NCBI GenBank assembly: GCA_016794625.1
Contig: JAEUGY010000019.1
Span: forward strand, 1-42,436
Source: Opitutaceae bacterium
Lineage (GTDB): Bacteria > Verrucomicrobiota > Verrucomicrobiia > Opitutales > Opitutaceae
Length of the DNA stretch: 42,436 nt
Direction: 5' to 3'
Under the pieces are notes generated by a model. That model was not told the origin of the DNA and made no database searches. It saw only the letters and a list, made by a program, of their open reading frames with translations. A program made the position numbers and the translations under genes. Positions 1-6,636 of the stretch are shown here, piece after piece (the stretch's first letter is position 1; the number at the start of each line of letters is the position of its first letter).

Positions 1-2
1 TT

Positions 3-1205
3 TTAGCGGGCGTTGATACCGCCCAAGAGCGAGAGCAGGGGGAGGAAGAAGGACAGGGCGATGGCACCAACGACCGTGGCGAGCAGCCCGAGGATCGTCG
101 GCTCGAGGAAAGTGAGGGCCGTGGCGAGGCGATCCCGCGCGCGGCGGGTCGCGTAGTCTTCGATGTGGTGGAGAGCCGTTCCCAATTGACCGGTGGTCTC
201 CCCGGCACGGAGCGCAGGAACGACAAATGAGGGGAATGCGTGATTCTTGGGCAGCGCCTGATGCAACGGTTTTCCCATCGCGACCGCGTTCCTCGCATGA
301 CGTAGTTGATCAGCCAACACCGAATGTCCGGTCAACTCAGCTCCGGTCTTGAGTGCGTCCAATAGGGGAACACCGGCGTCGTGGAGCAGGCGGCAGTGGG
401 CGGAAAAGCGAGCAGTTGCGAGCAACCGTACGGTCTCGCCCAAAATCGGAACGTGCATGAACAGCCGGTCGCGCACGGCGCGCAGTTTTTCGGAGCGGGC
501 CGCTCCGACCAGTCCCAGAAAACCAACGACCCCACCGGCGAGCAGCACCGGCCATGCACCCCGGACCCATGTGCTCGCGTCGATCAGGACGATGGTGAGG
601 AGCGGCAGTTTGAGCGAAAGCGACGTGAACACCTCCGAAAACTGCGGCACCACCCCACCCAGGAGAAATGCGATCAGGCCCGTGGTCGCGCTGAGGACAA
701 GCAGAGGATAGATCAGGGCCCGGCGCGTGGTTCGCCGAAGTTCTTCCACGCCGGTCAGGTGCACGGCCAGAGCCCGCAACGCTTCCGGCAATTGAGCGGA
801 GGCTTCCCCGGCGGCAATGACCGCCGCGAGGTGCGGCGGAAACTGTCGGTGGAAGTACCGGCAAGCTTCATGAATCGGCCTTCCTTGGGCAACGTGGCCG
901 TGGATGTGGTCCAGAAGGATTCGCAGATTTCCCGGCGGGGTATCCTCGGCCAACTGGGCGAGGGCCACATCAGCGGTCACACCGGCCCGCACCTGCAATT
1001 CGAACTGATGGAGGAACGGCACAAATTCTCCCGGAGGTATCGTCAATCCGGCGTGACGACGGTTGGGCTTGAGTTGCCGTACGGACACCGGCCAGACCGC
1101 CTTGGAGCGCAGCAGCAGCAGGACCTGCTCGGTGCTCGTGGCTTCGAACCGTCCGCTCCGGCGTCGGCCCGCGGCATCAATGTAGGTGGCGGCGAAAGCA
1201 CTCAT
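3..1205 (-). CDS. GspF/PilC-like inner-membrane platform protein
   Basis: 400 residues, the usual size for the GspF/PilC family, the inner-membrane platform of type II secretion and type IV pili. Two T2SSF repeats are visible at about 65-185 and 265-385. Each has the family's Gly-Glu signature (AAGEASAQLPEAL near 131-143, LRAGETTGQLGTAL near 332-345), and AGVPLLDAL lies near 277-285. Hydrophobic segments fall at about 165-187, 202-234 and 366-396. The N-terminal 55 residues resemble the PilC N-terminal region. It is the last visible gene of the minus-strand T4SS operon and its start overlaps the upstream lipoprotein stop by 4 nt (ATGA), so it is probably co-translated. Family members normally pair with a GspE/PilB ATPase, and none is visible here. 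Family assignment is solid; a role in conjugation is inferred from position. Confidence 0.88.
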   Translation of the reverse strand: MSAFAATYIDAAGRRRSGRFEATSTEQVLLLLRSKAVWPVSVRQLKPNRRHAGLTIPPGEFVPFLHQFELQVRAGVTADVALAQLAEDTPPGNLRILLDHIHGHVAQGRPIHEACRYFHRQFPPHLAAVIAAGEASAQLPEALRALAVHLTGVEELRRTTRRALIYPLLVLSATTGLIAFLLGGVVPQFSEVFTSLSLKLPLLTIVLIDASTWVRGAWPVLLAGGVVGFLGLVGAARSEKLRAVRDRLFMHVPILGETVRLLATARFSAHCRLLHDAGVPLLDALKTGAELTGHSVLADQLRHARNAVAMGKPLHQALPKNHAFPSFVVPALRAGETTGQLGTALHHIEDYATRRARDRLATALTFLEPTILGLLATVVGAIALSFFLPLLSLLGGINAR

Positions 1206-1912
1206 AGGGCGAAACGCACGCGCGCGGGCGTGGGGTTGACCGGCAAGCGGATCAATTGGTCATCGAGTCGCAGCAGCACGGATTCGGGTTCGATCCGCAC
1301 GACCGCAAAGGACTCGATCTGCTCGCCGACCTGAAACGTGCGTTCGTTGATCAGCGCGCAGGGCACGTCGCCGCCAATGATGCCGTGCACGTTGAGGGTC
1401 ACCTCGCGGACCGCTTCGGCGGGCAGGTGGCGAACTGCGAACGGATTGACGTCGTCGCCTGTCCCCGCGGCCACCGCCGTCAGGTCAATCAATCCGTCGG
1501 CGTTGGGTACTCGGGCCTGTTCCGACCCCCGGACCAGTCCTTTCCTTTCGAAGACCTGAGCGGGTGGCGGGGCCTTGGGTTCAGGAACTGGGACTGCCCC
1601 GGTCTCGGCCTTCGCTAATGCTTCGGACGGGGCCGGAGCCAGGACCTCCAGCTCGGGTTCGACAGCGGTGGCCGCGAGGTTCCACCGGGACTCCAATTCG
1701 ACCCGGTGTACCGTGTGCGATTCATGCCGGATCCGGTCATTGTCAGGGTCGATCCGCGCCCCAACGGTGTACTGGCGGAGGAGGGTGGGCTGTCGGGGCG
1801 CGGCAATGTGATCGGTCGACGGTTCGACCAGCGGGAGATCGGCCAACGGGAGCGGGTGAGTCTGGCAGCCCGCCAAGAGTCCGGTGGTGGTCAAAAGGAG
1901 CAATGTTCTCAT
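1202..1912 (-). CDS. Lipoprotein with GspB/PilP-like C-terminal domain
   Basis: 236 residues. The N-terminus is a lipoprotein signal with lipobox LLAGC, giving a lipidated Cys16. The middle (about 20-150) is low-complexity and rich in Pro and Ala, a likely periplasm-spanning linker. The last 70 residues hold a compact beta-rich domain (ALINERTF, VGEQIESFAVV, RIEPESVLLRLDD) that reads like the C-terminal domain of type II secretion GspB, and more loosely PilP/GspC, where an IN-G-R motif precedes a 'v-I-dgv-L' strand pattern. It overlaps the VirB10 gene upstream and the GspF gene downstream by 4 nt each. In ordinary Trb operons this slot could hold a VirB7/TrbH-type lipoprotein, so it may do that job with a borrowed domain. 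The lipoprotein call is firm and the GspB likeness moderate. Confidence 0.7.
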   Translation of the reverse strand: MRTLLLLTTTGLLAGCQTHPLPLADLPLVEPSTDHIAAPRQPTLLRQYTVGARIDPDNDRIRHESHTVHRVELESRWNLAATAVEPELEVLAPAPSEALAKAETGAVPVPEPKAPPPAQVFERKGLVRGSEQARVPNADGLIDLTAVAAGTGDDVNPFAVRHLPAEAVREVTLNVHGIIGGDVPCALINERTFQVGEQIESFAVVRIEPESVLLRLDDQLIRLPVNPTPARVRFAL

Positions 1913-2868
1913 GGGAGGGGTGTGGGTGGTTCGGACGCATTCCGGTCGCGCGGAGGCGCGATCGGTTCGGTGAGGTAGAGGTAGAAAAGTTTTCCGGCGG
2001 GGATCCGCAGGTAGAAGCCGTCACGTTGGATCGTGTCCTTGAGGTGCTGGGCATACTCGCGAAGGACGGAACTCGTCCCGGCGAGCGCCGCATTCTTGCC
2101 GGTCGCAAGCGCGACGGAGGATTCACCCAAAAGCCCGACCCCCGAACGGGTTTCCTGCAGCGCGAGGGTCGCGGTCGAGAGAAAGGTCGACGCGAAGAGC
2201 TTGAGCTCGCGCCAGTCGTCGGTGCGGACCAGTAGCCCGCGCAGTCCCGCGGAGCCATCATGGTCTCCCCAACGTCCTGTCTGCGGGTCGCCTTCCCGAT
2301 CAAGCGCAAGTCCTTCGACCCGCAGTTCGACGCTGGCCTGCCGCTGCGGCACCCGCCAGACCAGTCGCCATATGCCCTGGGCCGCGAGACGCTCGCGGAC
2401 GCGATCCACCGAAGCCCGTCCGTGCACCTCCGCTCCCGCCGGCACAATGAGAACGCCATTGTGCCAGACATCTTCGGTCACGAGCCCTATGATCGGCGTG
2501 TCGATTCGGGAGGACTCGAGGGTGACGACGGTTTCACAGGGAATCAGCCGGCCGTACGGCGCGCTCGGGAACGGACTCTTTCTTGAGGCTCCCGCCACGA
2601 CCGACAACGGCAGTACTTTGGGTCTCTCCGGAACGATCACCGGCACGGGCATCGGCGGGGGCGTCACCGACGAGGTCGGCTCCACCTTGGCGACGGGACG
2701 CTGAAAGATTTTTGGCAGCGCCGCCGGCGAGATCGTTTCCGACTTCTTGGGTTCAGGTTTCACTTGAGAGCGCCGCCAGGCCACGCCTCCGATCACGAGG
2801 GCGGCAATCAATCCGACCACGATGCCCTGGCCGGTTGGGCTGAGGAAGAAGGAGGGGCTCAGCTTCAT
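1909..2868 (-). CDS. trbI: VirB10/TrbI family conjugal transfer protein
   Basis: 319 residues. VirB10/TrbI spans both membranes of a T4SS and links the inner-membrane ATPases to the outer-membrane pore. The layout fits: a short cytoplasmic N-terminus, one transmembrane helix at about 13-31 (GQGIVVGLIAALVIGGVAW), a Pro-rich periplasmic stretch to about 85, then the conserved beta-barrel domain. In that domain the text 'IPCETVVTLESSRIDTPIIG' (about 109-128) and 'GVLIVPAGAEVHG' (about 137-149) match the family's 'ipA.l.t.i.sd..G.v.a.v.....lg....iPaGsrl.G' pattern. The C-terminal end 'FYLRIPAGKLFYLYL' matches the usual 'i.v..G..i.v.v'. It overlaps both neighbours by 4 nt. It is slightly shorter than many family members. 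Confidence 0.87.
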   Translation of the reverse strand: MKLSPSFFLSPTGQGIVVGLIAALVIGGVAWRRSQVKPEPKKSETISPAALPKIFQRPVAKVEPTSSVTPPPMPVPVIVPERPKVLPLSVVAGASRKSPFPSAPYGRLIPCETVVTLESSRIDTPIIGLVTEDVWHNGVLIVPAGAEVHGRASVDRVRERLAAQGIWRLVWRVPQRQASVELRVEGLALDREGDPQTGRWGDHDGSAGLRGLLVRTDDWRELKLFASTFLSTATLALQETRSGVGLLGESSVALATGKNAALAGTSSVLREYAQHLKDTIQRDGFYLRIPAGKLFYLYLTEPIAPPRDRNASEPPTPLP

Positions 2869-3677
2869 TCCAGCACAGGCACGTTCACGGTGAAGGTATT
2901 CTTGAGCGACAGGGCGGCGACCGAGCCGTCCGGATGGCCGACGATCGCGAGATAGACAATGGCCGCGCGCCCGGCGGGAAGCAGTCCGGTGCCATCGGTT
3001 ATCGCGGCCGGAAATCGCGTTTCGCCCACCTGGACCACCAATCGCGCCGGAGTATAGCGGACCGCCAGAGGCGTCCGGTTCCCCAGCTTCAACCGAAACA
3101 CCAGTGCATCCTCATCCCCAAAGCGCCAGACCTCGTCCACCGTGACTTCGATCACTCCGGACCGGTGAGTGGACTTGGGCGCGCTGCGTTCGACCTGCTG
3201 AACCACCCCCGGGTACTGTTCGGCCAGGAGGGCGAAATGGCGCGCGCGGTCGAGCAGGCTGATCAACCGTTCCGTCGAAAGTCGCGGCTTGGTCTCGGCG
3301 ACCAGCGTGTTTGCAGGATCATGAAAGGTGACCGTGCGATCGACTTCACCCGCCGCGGTGAACGCGAGTGCGTAGACCCGGTCTTGGTAGACCACGTTGA
3401 CGGCGGCCGTTGCACCTAGCTTCAGCGCTCGAACCGAGAAGAACGGAGCACCAGGCTGATGGGAAATCAGGACCGACGGTGCATCCTCGGGCTGTCCGGA
3501 AACTCCCGCGCCATCGAGGGCCGTCAAAGCGCCCGGGAAGAGAATCGTGGTCGGAGCGTCCGTTCCTACCGACACGGTGTAGACCGCGCGATCGTCGAGT
3601 GGATACCGCTTGATGGGACTGGCCTGAACCAGTCCTGCACCGAAACCAAGCATCAGAATGAGAGATCGTAGTTCCAT
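2865..3677 (-). CDS. VirB9/TrbG family outer-membrane core protein
   Basis: 270 residues with a Sec signal peptide (cleavage probably after VQA near residue 19). VirB9/TrbG forms the outer-membrane core ring with VirB7 and VirB10. The N-terminal domain (about 25-115) has the family's strand pattern, ending 'AAVNVVYQDRVYALAFTAA', comparable to 'tnl.v.t..r.Y.f.l'. A helical linker (about 128-165) leads to a second beta domain (about 170-265, 'VIEVTVDEVWRFGDEDALVFRLKLGNRTP') that could be the VirB7/outer-membrane-binding half. The start lies 25 nt inside the VirB8 gene and the stop overlaps the VirB10 start by 4 nt. Sequence similarity is weak to the eye and much of the confidence comes from gene order. 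Confidence 0.72.
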   Translation of the reverse strand: MELRSLILMLGFGAGLVQASPIKRYPLDDRAVYTVSVGTDAPTTILFPGALTALDGAGVSGQPEDAPSVLISHQPGAPFFSVRALKLGATAAVNVVYQDRVYALAFTAAGEVDRTVTFHDPANTLVAETKPRLSTERLISLLDRARHFALLAEQYPGVVQQVERSAPKSTHRSGVIEVTVDEVWRFGDEDALVFRLKLGNRTPLAVRYTPARLVVQVGETRFPAAITDGTGLLPAGRAAIVYLAIVGHPDGSVAALSLKNTFTVNVPVLE

Positions 3678-4309
3678 ACAGCGAGGGGGAAGCGACCGTT
3701 GGTCGCGAGGTTGGGGTTGCGCGCGAAAGTGAACCGCGCGGTGAAAGGAAGCGCTTCACCAAACGTTTGCTGCCCGAGGGCTCCGGTTCGCAGCAACTGT
3801 CCCTCGGTTTGCACGAGGATCAGTTTGTCCCGGGTTTCGAGGACAGTGACCTTGGTCACCTCGACCTTTTGATGCAGGTGCTTTTGCGCAAACTCCTCCT
3901 GCCCTTTGGCCGCCTCCGCTCTAGCCTGAGCGAGCGCTTCCGACAGAAAGAGTTTTTCCAACAGCTCCGGATGATCGAAACCCGCTGGATTGCGTTGGAA
4001 CAAAGCAAGGCAAGCGAGCAGCGCCTGCTGTTCGTGGAGTTTTGAGGCCTCCTCAAAGGCAAGGAGCGGACTGACATGATAGGTCCCGCTGGGATCGAGC
4101 ACGATCACCTGTTCCCGCGTCCGATGCGCCCGCAGCAGGAGGTACGGCTGGACTGCCGCCAAAACCACCGCGCCGACCGCAACCAGGAACCAGATCCGCG
4201 CCGCCATCGCCGCATTCACAAACAGGTCGAGGGGATGCCACGGACGCTTCGGACGCTGACTCAGATTGAGCCGCGTCGCTGGCGTTGGGGTTTCACGAAG
4301 CGTGGTCAT
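3653..4309 (-). CDS. VirB8/TrbF-like inner-membrane assembly protein
   Basis: 218 residues. VirB8 proteins are bitopic inner-membrane scaffolds with a periplasmic NTF2-like domain. Here a cytoplasmic N-terminus of about 35 residues precedes one transmembrane helix (IWFLVAVGAVVLAAVQPYLLL, about 39-59). About 155 periplasmic residues follow, mixing helix (70-135) and strand (145-218), as in the VirB8/TraE fold. The ending 'FTFARNPNLATNGRFPLAVWNYDLSF' resembles TraE/VirB8 endings in which the last strands carry an 'NP.G..v..y' motif. It sits between the VirB6/TrbL and VirB9 genes, the trbL-F-G order of RP4-type systems. The fold assignment is by topology, size and order rather than by strong motif. 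Confidence 0.68.
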   Translation of the reverse strand: MTTLRETPTPATRLNLSQRPKRPWHPLDLFVNAAMAARIWFLVAVGAVVLAAVQPYLLLRAHRTREQVIVLDPSGTYHVSPLLAFEEASKLHEQQALLACLALFQRNPAGFDHPELLEKLFLSEALAQARAEAAKGQEEFAQKHLHQKVEVTKVTVLETRDKLILVQTEGQLLRTGALGQQTFGEALPFTARFTFARNPNLATNGRFPLAVWNYDLSF

Positions 4310-4311
4310 GG

Positions 4312-5325
4312 TTAGAGGGTGGTATAGGGCGTGGGCAGTTTGCCGTAGTTCAGGGCACCGCGTGCGCGCAGGTCGCCCGTCGGGTCGGGGGAACGCGGGC
4401 CGGACGTGGCTGGAGAAGCCGGCGGAGCCGATGGTGGGGGTGGCGGGGTTCGATCCGCGGCCGTGGCAATGGCGGACGCACCGCCGGTCTTGGTCATCTT
4501 GATCAGCTGGGTGAGCTGATGAACCGTATAGAGTTTCTGCAGTCCGGGTCCTCCTGCCGCGTTCAGTGGCGTGCCGGAGCAGATCAGGCTCTGCATGAGG
4601 AAAGGGGTACCGATCGTTCCCAGGATGATCCAGAGCGCGGCGAGCAGTCCGCCCAGGAGGCTGGCAAAGGAAGCCGCGTCCACATCCGTCGGGGTCAAGC
4701 CAAACGCCCCGGCGACATTCTGGGCGAAGGACGTCAGCAGGTGATAGCCGACCAATTCAGTGACCGCGAAACCGACCGGCCACGCCAGAACCGCGAGGGT
4801 CTGCTGCAAGTACCGCGAGCCCAGCGACGTGAGCGAGGGTACCAGCATCAACGAAAGCGCGATCGGCAGAAACAGGTAACACAACAGCTTGAGCAGGTAC
4901 TGCAGGAGGAGGAACGGGAGCTGGAGGAGGCTACCCACGAGGATGACCAGTTTGGCTGCGGCCCAGAGGACCGCCTTGTAAAGCGACTCCCCTAACCGGC
5001 GCAGGCTGAATTCCGTTTCCGTGTCGGTGACCGTCTTGCGCATCTGAGCAGCCACCTTCATCGGGTGCTCCGTGTATCCCGTATTCACGACATCGGCGAT
5101 CTGGAGAAACGAGCGCTCGGCAAAACTGAACCAGGTCGGGAGGGTCGCGATCAATCCCACGATCAGGATCGCCCGCACCAGCGGCCGGGTCAGACTCTCC
5201 GAGTCGTTTCTTGCGCGGTTCACCTGAAGGATCAATCCGGCGACCGCGATAAAGAAGACCACCACCCGGAGAATGTCCGTCAGCGAGACAATGGAGTCCC
5301 GCAAGCCTGGAGCAAAGTTGTCCAT
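4312..5325 (-). CDS. TrbL/VirB6-like polytopic membrane protein
   Basis: 337 residues. TrbL/VirB6 is the polytopic inner-membrane channel component of the T4SS. At least five hydrophobic segments are visible: about 17-35 (ILRVVVFFIAVAGLILQV), 48-66, 113-162 (two helices rich in Leu), 176-200 and 222-245. A Pro/Ser/Ala-rich C-terminal tail follows from about 285. The tail's composition is typical of TrbL proteins, whose C-termini are long and disordered. It lies 2 nt upstream of the VirB8 gene and shares one base with the preceding small gene (TGATG). Assignment rests on topology, length and operon position. Confidence 0.75.
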   Translation of the reverse strand: MDNFAPGLRDSIVSLTDILRVVVFFIAVAGLILQVNRARNDSESLTRPLVRAILIVGLIATLPTWFSFAERSFLQIADVVNTGYTEHPMKVAAQMRKTVTDTETEFSLRRLGESLYKAVLWAAAKLVILVGSLLQLPFLLLQYLLKLLCYLFLPIALSLMLVPSLTSLGSRYLQQTLAVLAWPVGFAVTELVGYHLLTSFAQNVAGAFGLTPTDVDAASFASLLGGLLAALWIILGTIGTPFLMQSLICSGTPLNAAGGPGLQKLYTVHQLTQLIKMTKTGGASAIATAADRTPPPPPSAPPASPATSGPRSPDPTGDLRARGALNYGKLPTPYTTL

Positions 5326-5582
5326 CAGTTCTGGGGGGCTCGGACTTTCACGAGCTGCTCCTCTGTCATCAGGCGATCGAGCGCCGGATCCCGCTTCCGC
5401 GGCGGTGACTGCCAGTCGCGCTCCGATTTAAGCGAGATGGAATCCTGCCACGTATCCACTGCGCGCGATCCTTGTGCCGGAAAGGGCGTTTTTCCTGCAG
5501 ACCGACGACCGCAACGGAGGAGGAGCGCAGTGATTGCGCCGACCGACAGGAGGACAATGAGTGTGGCAATCAAGGTTTTCAT
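5325..5582 (-). CDS. Small membrane-anchored T4SS operon protein (TrbK position)
   Basis: 85 residues: one N-terminal hydrophobic segment (about 3-22, LIATLIVLLSVGAITALLL) followed by a charged soluble tail. A Cys follows the hydrophobic stretch (LLLRCG) but this is not a convincing lipobox. It lies between the TrbJ-like and TrbL-like genes, which in RP4 is the trbK slot; TrbK is a small entry-exclusion protein. No sequence motif confirms that role. It overlaps trbJ by 4 nt and trbL by 1 nt, which supports it being a real gene of the operon. Function is unknown and entry exclusion is only a positional guess. Confidence 0.6.
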   Translation of the reverse strand: MKTLIATLIVLLSVGAITALLLRCGRRSAGKTPFPAQGSRAVDTWQDSISLKSERDWQSPPRKRDPALDRLMTEEQLVKVRAPQN

Positions 5583-6388
5583 GGGCGGGAGTAGGAGTCT
5601 GGGGTGATCCGAACGGACTGTTGCCAGGCGTCGACGGCACCGAGCGTCTGACGCTCGTCCGCGATCTGCTTTTCCAATAGATCCTGCCGCTCCTTGGCGG
5701 CCTGATTCTCGTTTTGAACCTGCAACGCCTGCAGCTTGTCGAATTCGTCGCGTCGCTGGGCGGCGAGCACCGCCAACTGACCGTTTAGTGCGGCGATCTG
5801 ACCATTCAGTTTATCGACTTCCGCCTGCGTCGTGGCCGATTTGAGGGCGGCCAGGGTTGCCGCGAGATCACGTTGCAGTCGTTCCGACCGTGTCTGGGTC
5901 TGTTCAAACACCTGGCCCGCACTCTCGGCTTGTGCGTCCACGGCCGCGTAGCGCCGATAGGCCACCGACTGCCGGTTGAACGGTTGATTGAGGACGGTCT
6001 TGTCCTCCAGCGCCCGATAGATGCCCTCGGCCGTCCGGCGGAGTGAGAAGATCGCGTTGGACAGCCGCTGGATGGCTTCGAGGTTTTGGCCATACTGCCG
6101 GGCGAGCTCATCCGCGCCGAGGTTGTCCAGGATGACGCGAACGCCGGCCGCAGTCGGGTCGCCTAGTACCTGACGAATCCGGCGTTGTTCGGCCAACTGT
6201 TGTTCGAGTTGCCGGATCTGCTGGTTGAGGCGTTCGAGCTGTTGTGCCCACTGTCGCAGGACTTCGAGGTGGTTGGCGTGTTGAGCGGACTCGATGCCGA
6301 GGTTGACGATGTGGTTCGCCGGATCGAACACCATCCACTGACCAAACGCCGCCGGAGCGAGGACAAGGAAGAGGAGAAATCGCTTCAT
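5579..6388 (-). CDS. trbJ: TrbJ/VirB5-like secreted T4SS protein
   Basis: 269 residues with a clear signal peptide (MKRFLLFLVLAPAAFGQ, cleavage near 16-17). The family signature 'WMVFDPANHIVNL' lies just after the signal; TrbJ proteins typically open the mature protein with 'vfDp.nl.qn'. The rest is almost wholly helical and Gln/Ala/Arg-rich, with strong coiled-coil character at about 45-75 and 165-255, as expected for VirB5/TrbJ, a minor pilus-tip or assembly protein. It overlaps both neighbours by 4 nt. Confidence 0.85.
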   Translation of the reverse strand: MKRFLLFLVLAPAAFGQWMVFDPANHIVNLGIESAQHANHLEVLRQWAQQLERLNQQIRQLEQQLAEQRRIRQVLGDPTAAGVRVILDNLGADELARQYGQNLEAIQRLSNAIFSLRRTAEGIYRALEDKTVLNQPFNRQSVAYRRYAAVDAQAESAGQVFEQTQTRSERLQRDLAATLAALKSATTQAEVDKLNGQIAALNGQLAVLAAQRRDEFDKLQALQVQNENQAAKERQDLLEKQIADERQTLGAVDAWQQSVRITPDSYSRP

Positions 6389-6636
6389 GGGGTACGGGGT
6401 AGGGTGAGGATGCGGGTGGTGGGAAGGCGGATCACACCGGCCTCGGTGCGTTCAGGAGTTCGGAGCACGAGGTGCTCGACTGGCGCGGGAGGAGGGGGGC
6501 GATGGCTTGCCTGCAGCGCCCAATAGCGGGCGCGTGCCCCTTGCGAATCCGCTGTGACCGACTCGCGATGGACTGCGGTCGGCGTGGCGCATCCGGCCAA
6601 GAGGAGCGAAAGAAGGAGGACACTAAGGAGTTTCAT
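6385..6636 (-). CDS. Small lipoprotein of the T4SS operon
   Basis: 83 residues with a textbook lipoprotein signal (LLLSLLLAGC, lipidated Cys16). The short mature part is Pro-rich in the middle (RPPPPAPVEH) and Arg-rich overall. Size and lipidation suit a VirB7-like outer-membrane core lipoprotein or a TrbK-like exclusion protein; nothing in the sequence decides between them. Its start lies 14 nt inside the end of the VirB4 gene and its stop overlaps trbJ by 4 nt, so translation is probably coupled. Confidence 0.6.
   Translation of the reverse strand: MKLLSVLLLSLLLAGCATPTAVHRESVTADSQGARARYWALQASHRPPPPAPVEHLVLRTPERTEAGVIRLPTTRILTLPRTP

Noticed and set aside
381..1334. Open frame of 317 codons opposite the GspF gene
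   Set aside because: Antisense shadow of a clear GspF/PilC gene, with composition driven by the GC-rich third positions of that gene.
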